Assembly: GCA_945952585.1 (NCBI GenBank) | Contig: CAMFII010000004.1 | Coordinates: 186,001 to 250,000, forward strand | Length of the DNA: 64,000 nt | From: an uncultured Rhodobacter sp. | GTDB lineage: Bacteria > Pseudomonadota > Alphaproteobacteria > Rhodobacterales > Rhodobacteraceae | Reading direction: 5' to 3' | Shown: positions 51,447-60,344 of the stretch, piece after piece | Position numbering within the stretch: the first letter of the stretch is position 1 | How the letters are laid out: every line of letters begins with the position of its first letter | The notes under the pieces: generated by a model | What the model was told of the DNA's origin: nothing | The model's input: the letters and a program-made list of their open reading frames with translations, nothing else | Database searches by the model: none | Program-made: the position numbers and the translations under genes

Positions 51447-51901
51447 TCGAGCTTGACGACCACGACCGGGCGATCCTGCGCATCCTGACCGCCGACGCCA
51501 CCATCAGCGCGGGCGAGATCGGTCGCCGTCTGGGGCTGAGCCAGCCCGCCGCCTGGCGTCGGGTGAAGCGGCTGGAGGAGGCGGGCGTGCTGGCCGGGAC
51601 ACGCGTGGTGGTGAACCGCGAGGCGATCGGTTTCGGGGTGACGGTCTTCCTCGGCATCAAGCTCGCCACGCGGGGGCGGGTGGCGCTGGAAGATTTCGAA
51701 CGTGCCGTGACCGCGATTCCGGAGGTGCAGGTGGTCCAGCATGTCCTTGGCCTCTTCGACTACCGCCTGCGGGTAGTGGCCCGCGACATCGCCGATTTCG
51801 AGCGGGTGCTGAGGCGGCGGATCATGACCCTCCCGGGAGTCGGGCAGGTCGAGGCGAACGTGCTTCTGAGCGAGGAACGCCGGCCGGGACCGATCGGTTG
51901 A
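51443..51901 (+). CDS. Lrp/AsnC family regulator 2
   Basis: A 152-aa paralogue of the preceding gene with HTH (LDDHDRAILRILTADATISA, GEIGRRLGLSQPAAWRRVKRLEEAG) and a RAM domain (AIPEVQVVQHVLGLFDYRLR, VVARDIADFERVLRRRIMTLPGV). It overlaps regulator 1 in ATGA, so both are made together. The pair is clearly diverged from each other rather than a recent duplication. The YciI gene follows after 57 bases. Confidence 0.9.
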   Translation: MIELDDHDRAILRILTADATISAGEIGRRLGLSQPAAWRRVKRLEEAGVLAGTRVVVNREAIGFGVTVFLGIKLATRGRVALEDFERAVTAIPEVQVVQHVLGLFDYRLRVVARDIADFERVLRRRIMTLPGVGQVEANVLLSEERRPGPIG

Positions 51902-51958
51902 CCTTGGCAGGTCCGGGGGCTGCCGCTACTCTTTTCCGCAGGTCCCGGAGATGCCGCC

Positions 51959-52252
51959 ATGCCGACTTTCGCCTATCGCATCCTGCCGCCGCGCGCGGAT
52001 TTCGTGGCGACGATCACGCCGGACGAGGCGGCGATCATGGGCGCGCATTTCGAGTATCTTTCGAAGCTCTACGATCAGGGCAAGATCGTCTTCGTCGGTC
52101 GCACCGAGAATGGCGACTACGGCCTTGGCATCTTCGACCTTCCCGATGAGGCGACCTTCGATGCCGTGGTGGCCGGCGATCCCGCGGTGGCCGCAGGCCT
52201 CGTCCGGGCCGAAAAACATGCTTTCAAGGTCGTGTTCGACCGGTCGAAATAG
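51959..52252 (+). CDS. YciI family protein
   Basis: A 97-aa protein with the YciI alpha-beta fold (FAYRILPPRADFVATITPDE, AAIMGAHFEYLSKLYDQGKI, VFVGRTENGDYGLGIFDLPD). MGAHFEYLSKLYDQGKIVFVG contains the His and the nearby acidic residue conserved in this family. The role of most members is unknown. GGAGATGCCGCC lies before the ATG. It may be co-transcribed with the aminotransferase gene 42 bases downstream. Confidence 0.82.
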   Translation: MPTFAYRILPPRADFVATITPDEAAIMGAHFEYLSKLYDQGKIVFVGRTENGDYGLGIFDLPDEATFDAVVAGDPAVAAGLVRAEKHAFKVVFDRSK

Positions 52253-52294
52253 CCCGTTCCCATGCTAGAAGCCCCCAAAATGGAGGAGCCTTAG

Positions 52295-53422
52295 ATGCCC
52301 GGTTTGCTGCCCGATATCGACCCCGAGGGGCTTCAGGAATTTTCTGTGGTCTTCACCGACCGCTCGCTGAATCACATGTCGGCGAAGTTCCAGAAGGTCA
52401 TGCGCGACATTTCCGAGATGCTGCGCGATGTCTATAATGCCACTGGCGTTGCGGTGGTGCCGGGTGGCGGCACCTTTGCGATGGAGGCGGTGGCGCGGCA
52501 GTTTGGGCGCGACCGTCACGCGCTGATCGTGCGGAACGGCTGGTTCTCCTACCGCTGGACGCAGATCTTCGAGGCGGGCGGCTTCGCGGCCGAGACCACC
52601 GTCTGCATGGCGCGGACCGGCGGGAACAGCGCGAAGGCGCCCTATGCCCCGCCACCCGTCGAAGAAGTCGTGGCCAAGATCCGCGAGGCGAAGCCCGATG
52701 TCGTCTTCGCCCCGCATGTCGAGACCAGCGCCGGGATCATCCTGCCCGACAGCTATATCACCGCCATCGCCGCGGCGGCGCATGAGGTCGGCGCGCTGAT
52801 GGTGCTCGACTGCATCGCCTCCGGCGCGGTCTGGGTGGACATGGGTGCGACGGGCGTCGACGTGCTGATCTCTGCCCCGCAGAAGGGCTGGTCCTCCTCG
52901 CCCGCCGCCGGTCTGGTAATGCTGTCCGAACGGGCGGAGAAGCGGCTGGCCGAAACCACGTCGGACAGCTTCGCGCTCGACCTGAAGAAATGGCGGGCGA
53001 TCATGGCGGCCTATGAGAATGGCGGGCATGCCTATCACGCCACCATGCCGACCGAGGCGCTGGTCCGCTTCCGCGACGCGATGCTGGAGACCAAGGCGCA
53101 TGGCTTCCAGCGGCTGAAAGAGGCGCAGTGGAAGCTCGGCGAAGGCGTGCGCGCGATGATGAAGGCCAAGGGCATCGCATCGGTCGCCGCCGAGGGCTTT
53201 GGCGCGCCGGGTGTGGTCGTCAGCTTCACCGACGATCCCGACATCCAGAATGGCAAGAAATTCCTGGTCGAGGGCCTGCAGATCGCCGCGGGCGTTCCGC
53301 TGCAGGTGGGCGAGGGGGCGGAGTTCCGGACCTTCCGGCTGGGGCTGTTCGGGCTCGACAAGCTCTATGACGTGCCGGGTACGCTGGCGCGGCTGCAGGC
53401 GGCGGTGGACAGGGTGCTTTAG
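52295..53422 (+). CDS. Class V PLP aminotransferase (serine/alanine-glyoxylate type)
   Basis: A 375-aa fold-type I PLP enzyme of the alanine-glyoxylate / serine-pyruvate aminotransferase family. The PLP lysine is Lys197 in LISAPQKGWSSSP, and MVLDCIASGAVWVDM carries the aspartate that binds the pyridine ring. PHVETSAGI and VPGGGTFAMEA line the cofactor phosphate and substrate. Possible roles are glycine/serine metabolism. AAATGGAGG lies before the ATG. It converges on the UbiH-type gene, three bases apart. Confidence 0.87.
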   Translation: MPGLLPDIDPEGLQEFSVVFTDRSLNHMSAKFQKVMRDISEMLRDVYNATGVAVVPGGGTFAMEAVARQFGRDRHALIVRNGWFSYRWTQIFEAGGFAAETTVCMARTGGNSAKAPYAPPPVEEVVAKIREAKPDVVFAPHVETSAGIILPDSYITAIAAAAHEVGALMVLDCIASGAVWVDMGATGVDVLISAPQKGWSSSPAAGLVMLSERAEKRLAETTSDSFALDLKKWRAIMAAYENGGHAYHATMPTEALVRFRDAMLETKAHGFQRLKEAQWKLGEGVRAMMKAKGIASVAAEGFGAPGVVVSFTDDPDIQNGKKFLVEGLQIAAGVPLQVGEGAEFRTFRLGLFGLDKLYDVPGTLARLQAAVDRVL

Positions 53423-53425
53423 GCG

Positions 53426-54625
53426 TCACCGCACCCCGAGACCAGCCTTCATCAGCGTCCGGCGCACCGGGGCGATGGAATAGAACGCATTCAGGGCCCC
53501 GGCGCGCAGGTCGCGCAGGAAGGGCTCGCCCATCATCGAGGCGCGGTTCAGCGCGTCGATGCCGGTGACCCGCGCCACGACCTCGGTGTGGCGGGCCTTG
53601 TGGTAGGCGTCGAGCATGGCCGCGTCGCCAAGCCGGTCCGGGGCCTTCGTTGCAAGGTCAAGAAGCACCCGAAGGTCGGCAAGGCTCATGTTCAGCCCCT
53701 GCGCCCCGATCGGCGGGACGACATGCGCGGCCTCGGCGATCAGCGCGGCGCGTTCGCCCGCCATGCGGTCCGCGATCTGGCTGATGATCGGCCAGACCGT
53801 GCGGCGGCTGACCAGGGTCAGGGGGCCGAGAATGCCGCAGGAGCGTTCGTTCAGCGCGGCTTCGAACTCGGCCTCGGGCAGGGCGGCGAGGCGCAGCGCC
53901 TCGGGCCCGCGTTCCATCCAGACCACGGCTGAGGAAGGGGCACCGTCGCGGTCGGGCAGGGGAACCAGCGTGAAGGGACCGCCCGAACGGTGGATCTCGG
54001 TCGAGACGTTCCGGTGCGGCTCGGGATGGGTCACGGCGAAGGCCAGCGCCTTTTGCCCGTAGCGCAGGGTCTTGACCGGGATGCCAAGCGCCTGCCGGAC
54101 AGTGGAGTTGCGCCCGTCGGCGGCGACGACCAGCCGGGCAGAGACGCCCGTGCCGTCCGACAGGGTTACCAGCGCCTCGCCTTCCCGGGTGGTCAGGCGC
54201 GACGTGGCGGTACCGGGGCGGAATGTGACGTTCGGCAGTTCGGCCAGCCGCGCCACCATCTCGCGCCGGAGAAGCCAGTTCGGCAGGTTCCAGCCAAAGG
54301 GCTGGTCCGAGATGTCGGCGGCGTCGAAATCCTTGACGATGCGGGGTTCTGGCCGTTCGCCCCCCGCATCGATGATCCGCATGATCTGCAGGGGGGCCGC
54401 ATGGGGGTCGAGCCGCGACCAGAGGCCCGCGGCCTCCAGCACCGGGATCGAGGGGTGCAGGAAGGCGGTCGTGCGCTGGTCGGACCCGGCGGCGTCACGT
54501 TCGGTGATCGGCGGCTCGGGATCGACGCATATCACCCGGAACCCGGCCGATCCAAAGGCCGCGGCCGCGGTCAGCCCCGCGACACCGCCACCCGAGACGA
54601 GGATATCCGTGCTTTGCCGTGCCAT
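53426..54625 (-). CDS. FAD-dependent aromatic hydroxylase (UbiH/UbiF/COQ6 family)
   Basis: A 399-aa flavoprotein monooxygenase. The N-terminal Rossmann motif is ILVSGGGVAGLTAAAAFGSAG (GGGVAG at 12-17), followed by RLVVAADGRNSTVRQALGI (DG motif) and HVVPPIGAQGLNMSLADLRVL (GD-like motif near 310). It matches ubiquinone-biosynthesis C-hydroxylases. Which ring position is modified (C5, C6 or C1) cannot be told. A 74-aa membrane gene lies upstream on the same strand. Confidence 0.88.
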   Translation of the reverse strand: MARQSTDILVSGGGVAGLTAAAAFGSAGFRVICVDPEPPITERDAAGSDQRTTAFLHPSIPVLEAAGLWSRLDPHAAPLQIMRIIDAGGERPEPRIVKDFDAADISDQPFGWNLPNWLLRREMVARLAELPNVTFRPGTATSRLTTREGEALVTLSDGTGVSARLVVAADGRNSTVRQALGIPVKTLRYGQKALAFAVTHPEPHRNVSTEIHRSGGPFTLVPLPDRDGAPSSAVVWMERGPEALRLAALPEAEFEAALNERSCGILGPLTLVSRRTVWPIISQIADRMAGERAALIAEAAHVVPPIGAQGLNMSLADLRVLLDLATKAPDRLGDAAMLDAYHKARHTEVVARVTGIDALNRASMMGEPFLRDLRAGALNAFYSIAPVRRTLMKAGLGVR

Positions 54626-54697
54626 GACGCGCCCCCTTCATCCGGCACAGAGATAGACCGGACCGGGGGTCGCGTCCAAGCGACATTTTGCCGGGCG

Positions 54698-54922
54698 TCA
54701 GCCCCGGGTGATCATGATGAGGAGCACGAACATGACCGGCACCATGGCGAGCGCCGTCATCGCCAGTGCGACCACGCCCCAGACCTTGACCGCCAGCGCG
54801 ACCGCCGTCAGCAGGATGACCAGCGCATACCAGACGTTGTTGATGTCGCGGGAAATGTCGCGCGCGATCCAGCCGAGCAACGGGATGGCATAGAAGCCGC
54901 GGGCGAAGGTGGTCGAAGTCAT
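54698..54922 (-). CDS. Small membrane protein, unknown function
   Basis: A 74-aa protein: an amphipathic start MTSTTFARGFYAIPLLGWIA, a polar bend RDISRDINNVWY, then two transmembrane segments (about residues 31-48 and 52-71). The NGKL-like ending is absent; it stops at MITRG. No family is recognised. It has an AGGAG site before the ATG. The gene lies between UbiH and a HAD phosphatase on the same strand. Confidence 0.62.
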   Translation of the reverse strand: MTSTTFARGFYAIPLLGWIARDISRDINNVWYALVILLTAVALAVKVWGVVALAMTALAMVPVMFVLLIMITRG

Positions 54923-55001
54923 AGATGAATCTCCTGTTCAGCGTTTCCCGAGATAACGTCTGGACAGGCAGGATCAATGGACAGGATGCCGCAGTGCGGC
55001 G

Positions 55002-55649
55002 TCAGCCGGTGAGACGGCCAAGGAATTCGCTCAGGTCCTCGGCATGATGATGGATGTGGGCGGCCGGTTCCGGCTCGGGCGCAATATGGACCGTGCGCAT
55101 CCCCATCTCATGCGGGGCAGCCAGGTTTCGGGCGTCATCCTCGAACATCGCGGCGCGGGCGGGGTCCAGTCCATCGGCGGCAAAGACGGTCTCGAAGGCC
55201 CGGCGTTCCGGCTTGGGCCGGAAGCCGGCATGCTCCACCCCATAGACGGCGTCGAAAAGGCCGGAGAGTCCGCGCGCCGCGATGACCCGCTCGGCATAGG
55301 GAGCGCAGCCGTTGGTATAGACGATGCGGCGCCCGGGCAGGGCGGCGATCCGGCGGGCAAGAACGGCGTCGGCCACGAGGCTGTCGAAGGAGATGTCATG
55401 GACATGGGTGAGGTAGGGCGCGGGATCGACCCCATGTTCCGCCATCAGCCCCGCCAGCGTCGTGCCATAGGTCATCCAGTAATGGCGCCGCAGCCGGTCG
55501 GCCTCGGGTCGGTCGACGCGCAGCGCCTCCATCACCCAATCCGTCATCCGCACCTCGATCTGGTCGAAGAGGCGCGCCGAGGGCGGGTAGAGTGTATTGT
55601 CCAGGTCGAAGACCCAGGTCGTGACATGGTGGAAGTTTGTGCGGACCAT
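55002..55649 (-). CDS. HAD-family pyrimidine 5'-nucleotidase
   Basis: A 215-aa haloacid-dehalogenase phosphatase. Motif I is WVFDLDNTLYPP (Asp15, Asp17), motif II VYTNGCAPYAE, motif III RPKPERRAFE and motif IV MFEDDARNLAAPHEMGM. The DLDNTLYPPSARLFDQIE opening is typical of pyrimidine 5'-nucleotidases (SDT1-like), which hydrolyse UMP/CMP. The substrate is by family only. Confidence 0.87.
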   Translation of the reverse strand: MVRTNFHHVTTWVFDLDNTLYPPSARLFDQIEVRMTDWVMEALRVDRPEADRLRRHYWMTYGTTLAGLMAEHGVDPAPYLTHVHDISFDSLVADAVLARRIAALPGRRIVYTNGCAPYAERVIAARGLSGLFDAVYGVEHAGFRPKPERRAFETVFAADGLDPARAAMFEDDARNLAAPHEMGMRTVHIAPEPEPAAHIHHHAEDLSEFLGRLTG

Positions 55650-55741
55650 GCCACATAGGTAGGCTTGCCGCGGTCCGCGATCAATCCGGTTGATCCCGGC
55701 CTAGGGGCATGTCTATCTCGGGGCGGGGAGACGGGTCGAAC

Positions 55742-56395
55742 ATGAAAGAACCGAAAGACGTGCAGAAGGATGCCTATTCGCTGATCCTCGAGGCGATCGA
55801 CGCGGGCGTCTACCGGCCGGGCGACCGGCTTGTGGAATCGGAACTGGCCGAGCGGCTGGGCGTGTCGCGCACGCCCGTGCGCGAGGCGCTGCAGCGGCTT
55901 GAAACACAGTCGATGCTGACGCGCGACGGCCGCAGCCTGATCGTTGCCTCGCTCGACCATTCGCAGCTGTCCGATCTTTATGCCGTGCGGTCCGAGCTGG
56001 AGGGCCTTGCTGCCCGGCTGGCGGCGCGCCACGCCTCGGACGAGGAGATCCGGGTACTGCACGGGATGGTTCTTGAGGATCACAAGCTTCTGGGCGGCGA
56101 TCCCCGGGCCCTGAGCCGGGCCAACAAGCGGTTCCACCGGCAGATCCACCTGGCCTCGCACAACCGCTTCCTGATCCAGCAGCTTGACCTCGTGAACCGG
56201 GCGATGGCGCTGATGGCGACGACCAGCTTCGCGGCTGAAGGTCGCGACGAGATCGCGCTGCAGGAACATGCCGCGATCGTGGCCGCCATCGAGGCGCGGG
56301 ATGGCGAGGCGGCCTATCAGGCGCTGAAGACCCATATCTCGAAGGCGTTTGAGACCCGGTTGCGGGTCGATGCGGGCGAGTTGAAGACGCGCTGA
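55742..56395 (+). CDS. GntR-family regulator (FadR/FCD type)
   Basis: A 217-aa regulator. The winged helix (about residues 8-75) has DRLVESELAERLGVSRTPVR and EALQRLETQSMLTRDGRSLI. The C-terminal FCD domain (about 85-210) contains the metal/ligand-binding histidines (GMVLEDHKLLGG, FHRQIHLASHNRFL, HAAIVAAIEARD). It probably senses an organic acid. The start could also be the ATG at 55709; I chose 55742 although the GGGGAG is 11 bases away. It is divergent from the nucleotidase gene, 92 bases between starts. Confidence 0.85.
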   Translation: MKEPKDVQKDAYSLILEAIDAGVYRPGDRLVESELAERLGVSRTPVREALQRLETQSMLTRDGRSLIVASLDHSQLSDLYAVRSELEGLAARLAARHASDEEIRVLHGMVLEDHKLLGGDPRALSRANKRFHRQIHLASHNRFLIQQLDLVNRAMALMATTSFAAEGRDEIALQEHAAIVAAIEARDGEAAYQALKTHISKAFETRLRVDAGELKTR

Positions 56396-56417
56396 GCCGA
56401 TGACGTTAGCGTCGCAA

Positions 56418-56490
56418 GGGGGGCTTTGCGCCCCCCGGTCCGGATTGTATCCGGACCTCCCCCCACAGGATATTTGTCAGCAGAAAATGG
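56418..56490 (+). repeat. Dispersed structured intergenic repeat, copy 2
   Basis: A GGGGGGC / GCCCCCC hairpin (56418-56424 with 56430-56436), a GGTCCGGAT / ATCCGGACC hairpin with TGT loop (56437-56457), then TCCCCCCACAGGATATTTG and TCAGCAGAAAATGG. The part order equals that of the block at 9651-9715 on the other strand. It lies between the GntR gene and the convergent GT2 gene and may terminate either. Confidence 0.55.
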
Positions 56491-56504
56491 GATTGGTGGT
56501 GCAC

Positions 56505-58388
56505 TCATCCGCCCGCGCGGTCGAAGCGGCCGTGGCGCGTCTTGTCCCAGTAGAAGGGCTTGCGGATCACCTCCCACAGCGCCTTGTAGGCGGCGAGCGA
56601 GGCGAGCGGGTGGTAGAAGGTCAGCGTCAGCAGCCAGATCGGGTTCAGGAGCTGTCGGCGCCTGCGCAGTCCGATGATGCCGATGGTCAGGTTCAGCGCC
56701 TCCGCAAACAGGAAAAGCCCGACCATCGCGCGGAAGGCAGCAGGCGGCAGCGCTGAGATGACAGGGTGCCAGAGGCCGAGACTGGCCGCCCAGAAACTGA
56801 GCAGGAGCGGCGCGAGCAGCGCATGCAGGATCGAGCCGAGGAACAGCACCTGCACCGCGACGAAGCCCCTCAGTCCCAGTTGTCGGCGCAGGAGACCCGG
56901 CGCGCGCATATGGACGCGCCAGGTCATCATGTAACCCTTGATCCAGCGCGAGCGCTGGCGGATCCAGGGGAGGAGCAGGCAGTTCGCCTCTTCCCCCGTC
57001 TCGGTCTCGATCAATTCGGTGCGGAAACCGTGGCGGGCCAGGCGCAATCCGAGATCGGCATCCTCGGTGACGTTATGCGCATCCCAGGCGCCAAGTGCCT
57101 CGAGCGCGTCGCGACGGAAGAACAGGGTCGTGCCGCCAAGCGGGACCGGCAGGCCGAGCCGGGCGAGGCCCGGCAGGATCACCCGGAACCAGGCGGCATA
57201 TTCCATGGTGAAGCAGCGCGCCATCCAGTTGGTCTGCGGGTTGTAGTAGTCGAGCACCCCCTGCAGGCAGGCGACCTCGGGCCCGCGCTGGTGAAAGCGC
57301 TCGACCACCGTGCGGATCTGGCTGGCCTCGGGCGCATCCTCGGCGTCATAGATGCCGATGAAGCTGCCGCGGCAGAAGTCGAGCGCATAGTTCAAGGCGC
57401 GCGGTTTGGTCTTGAGACTGCCCTTCGGCACGGGAACGATCCGCATCCAGCCGGGCAGCCCGCCGCGGGCAAGGGCGCGGCGGGTTACCTCGTCCTCCTC
57501 CTCGACGACCAGCACGATGTCGAGAAGATCCCGCGGGTAGTCGATGCGCCCCAGCCGCCGCACCAGCCGCGGCGCGATCTCGGCCTCCTTGTAGAGCGCG
57601 ACCATGACCGAGACCACCGGCAGGCGGGCGATCAGGGGCGGTGGTTCGGCGGGGGGCGGGCGGCGGAGGCTGGCCAGAAGAGCTGCGGCCTTGAGCCCCA
57701 TATTGGCCGCCATCGCCACAAGCGCAATCAGCGTAAGCAGGCCGAGCGTCAGCGCCGGGGGCAGCAGGGCCAGAACGACCGCAAGGACCAAAAGGGCGGG
57801 CAGCCACATCCGGTGCCGCGCCGGCAGCGAGCGGCAGCTTTCACCGGCGTCGGGCCGGCTTTCGGCGCGTTGGAGCAGGGTCGCCCGACGCAACTCGGCA
57901 ATGGCCGCCTGCAACCCCTCGCGGGGGGCAAGGGCAAGCACGACCGGTCCAAGGGCGGCCTCGACGGTGCCGCGATGGCGGCGCAGTGTGTCGGGATGAT
58001 CCGCAAGGACAAGGGTCGCGGCGCCGATCCGCCGCCACGGCAACACGCCCAGCCGCAGGCAGGTCACCGCACCAAGCCGGTCGATCTGGCGCGGATCGGG
58101 CGGGCATTCGGCCGGATCGATGAAGCGCAGCCCCAGATACTCGGCCCGGGCCCGGGTCAGGGCCGGGTCGCGCGCCAGCCCCTCGGTCAGCAAGAGCGCG
58201 CCCAAATCGCCGCCCCGGTCGCGATGGAGCGCCAGGCCACGCACCAGGGCTTCGGTGCCGATCACGCCGTGCTTGAGGAAATGCAGGCCGAGGGTTCCGG
58301 CCTCGTCCCGCGGGCGCGCGTCCTCCGGCCGGGCGAGCGGCAGGGAAAGTTGCGACGGCATGACAAGCTGCAGGGCAGGGGGTGGCAT
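56505..58388 (-). CDS. Membrane GT2 glycosyltransferase with N-terminal MshEN-like domain
   Basis: A 627-aa processive-type glycosyltransferase. Residues of about 25-165 resemble the MshEN/GspE-N domain (LHFLKHGVIGTEALVRGLAL, GDLGALLLTEGLARDPAL, EYLGLRFIDPAECPPDP). Two transmembrane helices follow (about 190-235), then the GT-A domain: PVVSVMVALYKEAEIAP, DLLDIVLVVEEEDE, GIYDAEDAPE (D-x-D), TEDADLGLRL and RQRSRWIKG (Q-x-x-R-W). Several helices end it. It probably polymerises an exopolysaccharide. Its start could be GTG at 58406; ATG 58388 is preferred. Confidence 0.85.
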   Translation of the reverse strand: MPPPALQLVMPSQLSLPLARPEDARPRDEAGTLGLHFLKHGVIGTEALVRGLALHRDRGGDLGALLLTEGLARDPALTRARAEYLGLRFIDPAECPPDPRQIDRLGAVTCLRLGVLPWRRIGAATLVLADHPDTLRRHRGTVEAALGPVVLALAPREGLQAAIAELRRATLLQRAESRPDAGESCRSLPARHRMWLPALLVLAVVLALLPPALTLGLLTLIALVAMAANMGLKAAALLASLRRPPPAEPPPLIARLPVVSVMVALYKEAEIAPRLVRRLGRIDYPRDLLDIVLVVEEEDEVTRRALARGGLPGWMRIVPVPKGSLKTKPRALNYALDFCRGSFIGIYDAEDAPEASQIRTVVERFHQRGPEVACLQGVLDYYNPQTNWMARCFTMEYAAWFRVILPGLARLGLPVPLGGTTLFFRRDALEALGAWDAHNVTEDADLGLRLARHGFRTELIETETGEEANCLLLPWIRQRSRWIKGYMMTWRVHMRAPGLLRRQLGLRGFVAVQVLFLGSILHALLAPLLLSFWAASLGLWHPVISALPPAAFRAMVGLFLFAEALNLTIGIIGLRRRRQLLNPIWLLTLTFYHPLASLAAYKALWEVIRKPFYWDKTRHGRFDRAGG

Positions 58389-58459
58389 GGCGGCCTTTCG
58401 GGTCACACCCGGCCAGCCTGCTTCCCCTTGGTTAACAGCAGGTTAACGCCCGACGGGCC

Positions 58460-59629
58460 TCAGGCAGAGCGGCGCGCCCGCATCGCCTCGGCAAAGCGGT
58501 CGAACAGGTAGTAGCTGTCCTGCGGACCGGGGCTTGCCTCGGGGTGATACTGGACCGAAAAGACCGGGCGATCGGTCATGCGGATGCCGCAGTTCGACCC
58601 GTCGAAGAGGCTGACATGCGTCTCGATCACGCCCTTCGGCAGGGTCTGGCTGTCAACGGTGAAGCCGTGGTTCATCGAGGTGATCTCGACCTTGCCGGTC
58701 TCCACGTCCTTCACGGGATGGTTCGCGCCGTGGTGGCCGTGGTTCATCTTGACCGTGCGCGCACCGAGCGCCAGCGCCAGCATCTGGTGGCCAAGGCAGA
58801 TCCCGAAGAGCGGCAGGTCCTTTTCCAGAACGCCACGGATCATCGGCACGGCATATTCCCCGGTCGCCGCCGGATCGCCCGGGCCATTCGACAGGAACAC
58901 GCCTTCCGGGTTCAGAGCCAGCACGTCCTCGGCCGTGGCCGTGGCGGGCAGCACCGTGACCTCGCAACCCGAAGAGGCGAGGCTGCGCAGGATGTTGCGC
59001 TTGGCGCCGTAGTCGATGGCGACGACGCGCAGGCCCGGCCCCTCGCGGCGCGTGTAGCCCTCGGGCCAGGCCCACCGCATCTCGTCCCAGCGATAGGACT
59101 GGGTGCAGCTGACATCCTTGGCGAGGTCGAGCCCGACCAGCCCGCGCCAGGCACGCGCCTTGGCGACAAGCGCGGCGATGTCGAACTTGCCGTTCGGGTC
59201 ATGGGCCAGCGCCACATGCGGCGCGCCCTGCTGGCGGATCGCGCGGGTCAGCCGGCGGGTGTCGACGCCGCCCATGCCGATCCGGCCCTTGGCCTTGAGC
59301 CAGTCGACCAGATCGCCGGTCGAACGCCAGTTCGACGGCTCGGTCGGGTCCCACTTGACCACGATGCCCGCAGCCACCGGCTCGCCGGTCTCGTCATCGT
59401 CGGTGTTCACGCCGACATTGCCGATATGGGGGAAGGTGAAGGTCACGACCTGCCCGGCATAGGAGGGGTCGGTCATGATTTCCTGGTAGCCGGTCATCGC
59501 GGTGTTGAACACGAGTTCGGCGACTGTCTCGCCCGTGGCGCCGAAGCCCTGGCCGTAGAAGACCGTTCCGTCGGCCAGCGCAAGGCAGGCCGTGGGGTGG
59601 GAGGCGGGCTGTTGGCTGGTGGCGGACAT
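58460..59629 (-). CDS. carA: Carbamoyl-phosphate synthase small subunit
   Basis: A 389-aa glutaminase subunit that supplies ammonia for carbamoyl phosphate, feeding arginine and pyrimidine synthesis. The C-terminal glutamine amidotransferase triad is complete: Cys278 in LFGICLGHQML, and His362 and Glu364 in VQYHPEASPGP. The N-terminal domain has FYGQGFGATGETVAELVFNT. Length is normal. The large subunit carB is not in the window. It is divergent from yqeY, 181 bases apart. Confidence 0.97.
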   Translation of the reverse strand: MSATSQQPASHPTACLALADGTVFYGQGFGATGETVAELVFNTAMTGYQEIMTDPSYAGQVVTFTFPHIGNVGVNTDDDETGEPVAAGIVVKWDPTEPSNWRSTGDLVDWLKAKGRIGMGGVDTRRLTRAIRQQGAPHVALAHDPNGKFDIAALVAKARAWRGLVGLDLAKDVSCTQSYRWDEMRWAWPEGYTRREGPGLRVVAIDYGAKRNILRSLASSGCEVTVLPATATAEDVLALNPEGVFLSNGPGDPAATGEYAVPMIRGVLEKDLPLFGICLGHQMLALALGARTVKMNHGHHGANHPVKDVETGKVEITSMNHGFTVDSQTLPKGVIETHVSLFDGSNCGIRMTDRPVFSVQYHPEASPGPQDSYYLFDRFAEAMRARRSA

Positions 59630-59810
59630 GACGCGACTCCCCGGTCTGGATAAACGGCTGGAACCTATGCCCGTGGTCTGGCCGGGTCAAGGGTGCGTGG
59701 GAAATGTCTTTTCTTTTCAGAACAATAACTTGACGCAAGGGCGCCTGTTGTCTTGGCACTGCCCCCCCTGTATTGTGGGCGTCCGGACACCCTGGGGGAT
59801 GGATGAACCG

Positions 59811-60269
59811 ATGACCATGCGCGACCGTCTTCAGACCGCGTTGAAAGAGGCGATGAAGGCCCGCGAGGCCGAGCGGCTTTCGGCGCTGCGGCTCATCAAC
59901 GCCGCGATCAAGGACCGCGACATCGCTGCCCGCGGCGAAGGGCAGGAAGAGGGGATCTCGGACGCCGAGATCCTGGCCGTGCTGGGCAAGATGGTGAAGC
60001 AGCGCCAGGAAAGCGCCCGCATCTACGAAGAAGGCGGGCGGATCGAACTTGCCGAGAAGGAACTGAACGAGATCAAGGTGATCGAGGAGTTCCTGCCGCG
60101 CCAGCTGTCCGCTGACGAGGTGGAGACGGCCATCGCGGCGGCCATTGCCGAATCCGGGGCCGCAAGCATCCGCGACATGGGCAAGGTCATGGCGGTGCTG
60201 AAGGGAAAGTACACCGGCCAGATGGATTTCGGTGCGGTCGGGGCGCGGCTGAAGGAAAAGCTCGCCTGA
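59811..60269 (+). CDS. GatB/YqeY domain protein
   Basis: A 152-aa all-helical protein of the YqeY family: TMRDRLQTALKEAMKAREAER then LSALRLINAAIKDRDIAARG, LAEKELNEIKVIEEFLPRQLS and SIRDMGKVMAVLKGKYTGQM. YqeY is a stand-alone relative of the GatB tail that binds tRNA. The ATG at 59811 gives the family length; in-frame ATG 59799 is an alternative. It lies divergent from carA, and a strong terminator follows. Confidence 0.9.
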   Translation: MTMRDRLQTALKEAMKAREAERLSALRLINAAIKDRDIAARGEGQEEGISDAEILAVLGKMVKQRQESARIYEEGGRIELAEKELNEIKVIEEFLPRQLSADEVETAIAAAIAESGAASIRDMGKVMAVLKGKYTGQMDFGAVGARLKEKLA

Positions 60270-60306
60270 CCGGGGCCGGATGGCCCCCCGGCGCAACGCA
60301 GGACAT

Positions 60307-60342
60307 GGGCTGCACCCAACTGACGGAGGTGCAGCCCTTTTT
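60307..60342. terminator. Rho-independent terminator between yqeY and the GYD gene
   Basis: GGGCTGCACC (60307-60316) and GGTGCAGCCC (60328-60337) form a perfect 10-bp stem with an 11-base loop, followed by five T. It is 38 bases after yqeY and two bases past the GYD gene stop, so it can serve both. Confidence 0.88.
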
Positions 60343-60344
60343 CG

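Noticed and set aside
59630-59810. Promoter at TTGACG in the carA-yqeY gap
   Set aside because: The -35-like box has no -10-like box at the right spacing; a promoter must exist in this divergent gap but I cannot place it.
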